Source of the DNA: Neisseria sp. oral taxon 014 str. F0314
GTDB lineage: Bacteria > Pseudomonadota > Gammaproteobacteria > Burkholderiales > Neisseriaceae
Reading direction: 5' to 3'
NCBI RefSeq assembly: GCF_005886145.1
Contig: NZ_CP040504.1
Span: forward strand, 124,001 to 188,000
Length of the DNA stretch: 64,000 bases
The notes under the pieces were generated by a model. The model had not been told where the DNA came from and searched no databases. It saw nothing but the letters and a program-made list of their open reading frames with translations. Below are positions 63,996 to 64,000 of the stretch, one piece after another; position 1 is the stretch's first letter; every line of letters begins with the position of its first letter. Both the position numbers and the translations under genes were made by a program.

Positions 63996-64000
63996 TCTAA

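Overview
The window is chromosomal DNA from a Neisseria species. DNA uptake sequences (DUS) of the GCCGTCTGAA family occur throughout, mostly as hairpins at gene ends. There are also a dnaB-pilHIJK-X minor pilin block, Neisseria-type NorM, a monomeric isocitrate dehydrogenase, and dRS3-like ATTCCC-N8-GGGAAT repeats. By eye, most 12-mer DUS read AGGCCGTCTGAA rather than the ATGCCGTCTGAA usual in meningococcus and gonococcus, and I saw no Correia elements. This points to a commensal Neisseria; species not determined.

Layout. 0-10.6 kb: the start of a BCCT transporter running off the left edge, an rbfA 3' fragment, nadK, ubiJ-like, a small epimerase, a TetR regulator, murB, a GIY-YIG protein flanked by a different DUS dialect, norM, rpiB, icd and tRNA-Ser(GCU). 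10.7-18 kb: rluE, a Zur-box DUF4198 periplasmic protein, DUF2322, upp, grxD, rsmB, DUF1853, trmJ, and suhB with a boxA in its leader. 18.3-23.1 kb: a complete three-gene LapE/LapB/LapC-like type I secretion system with no substrate gene beside it. 23.2-35.9 kb: glnD, an XRE regulator, an FNR-type promoter driving a probable sRNA (AniS-like), hda, a HAD phosphatase, a TonB-C protein, cutA, panD, kdsA, a DUF945 protein, rep, argD and DUF4298. 36-43.2 kb: cls, a CNNM/CBS protein, a two-domain GT2 glycosyltransferase, a nucleoside hydrolase, dusC and a di-iron RIC protein. 43.4-53.7 kb: tRNA-Ser(GGA), two tRNA-Leu(CAG), rnr, a Sel1-repeat protein, the minor pilins, dnaB and a coupled pair of small proteins. 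53.8-55.9 kb: uvrB.

55.9-64 kb is accessory. It holds a DUF305 protein behind a MerR-type promoter, unknown small genes, REP-like palindromes with a RAYT transposase remnant, and a ~120-190 bp palindromic repeat family. Most striking are two copies of a ~500 bp cassette, each ending in a tiny gene with a double-glycine leader and a different core peptide (bacteriocin- or signal-like). Beyond it lies a 661-residue SPFH/slipin protein whose N-terminus is a tandem triplication. Three tandem tRNA or tRNA-like genes lie upstream of it on the same strand, two with 5-bp acceptor stems. This last block carries DUS words of other Neisseriaceae dialects (AAGCAGCCTGCA, AGGCTGCCTGAA), suggesting import.

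Together the window is housekeeping (cell wall, NAD/CoA/KDO synthesis, tRNA/rRNA modification, replication and repair) interrupted by surface or secretion modules (minor pilins, type I secretion) and a mosaic accessory end carrying peptide cassettes and a probable RNA-damage or conflict module. Motif and family assignments come from reading the sequence; no database search was run.
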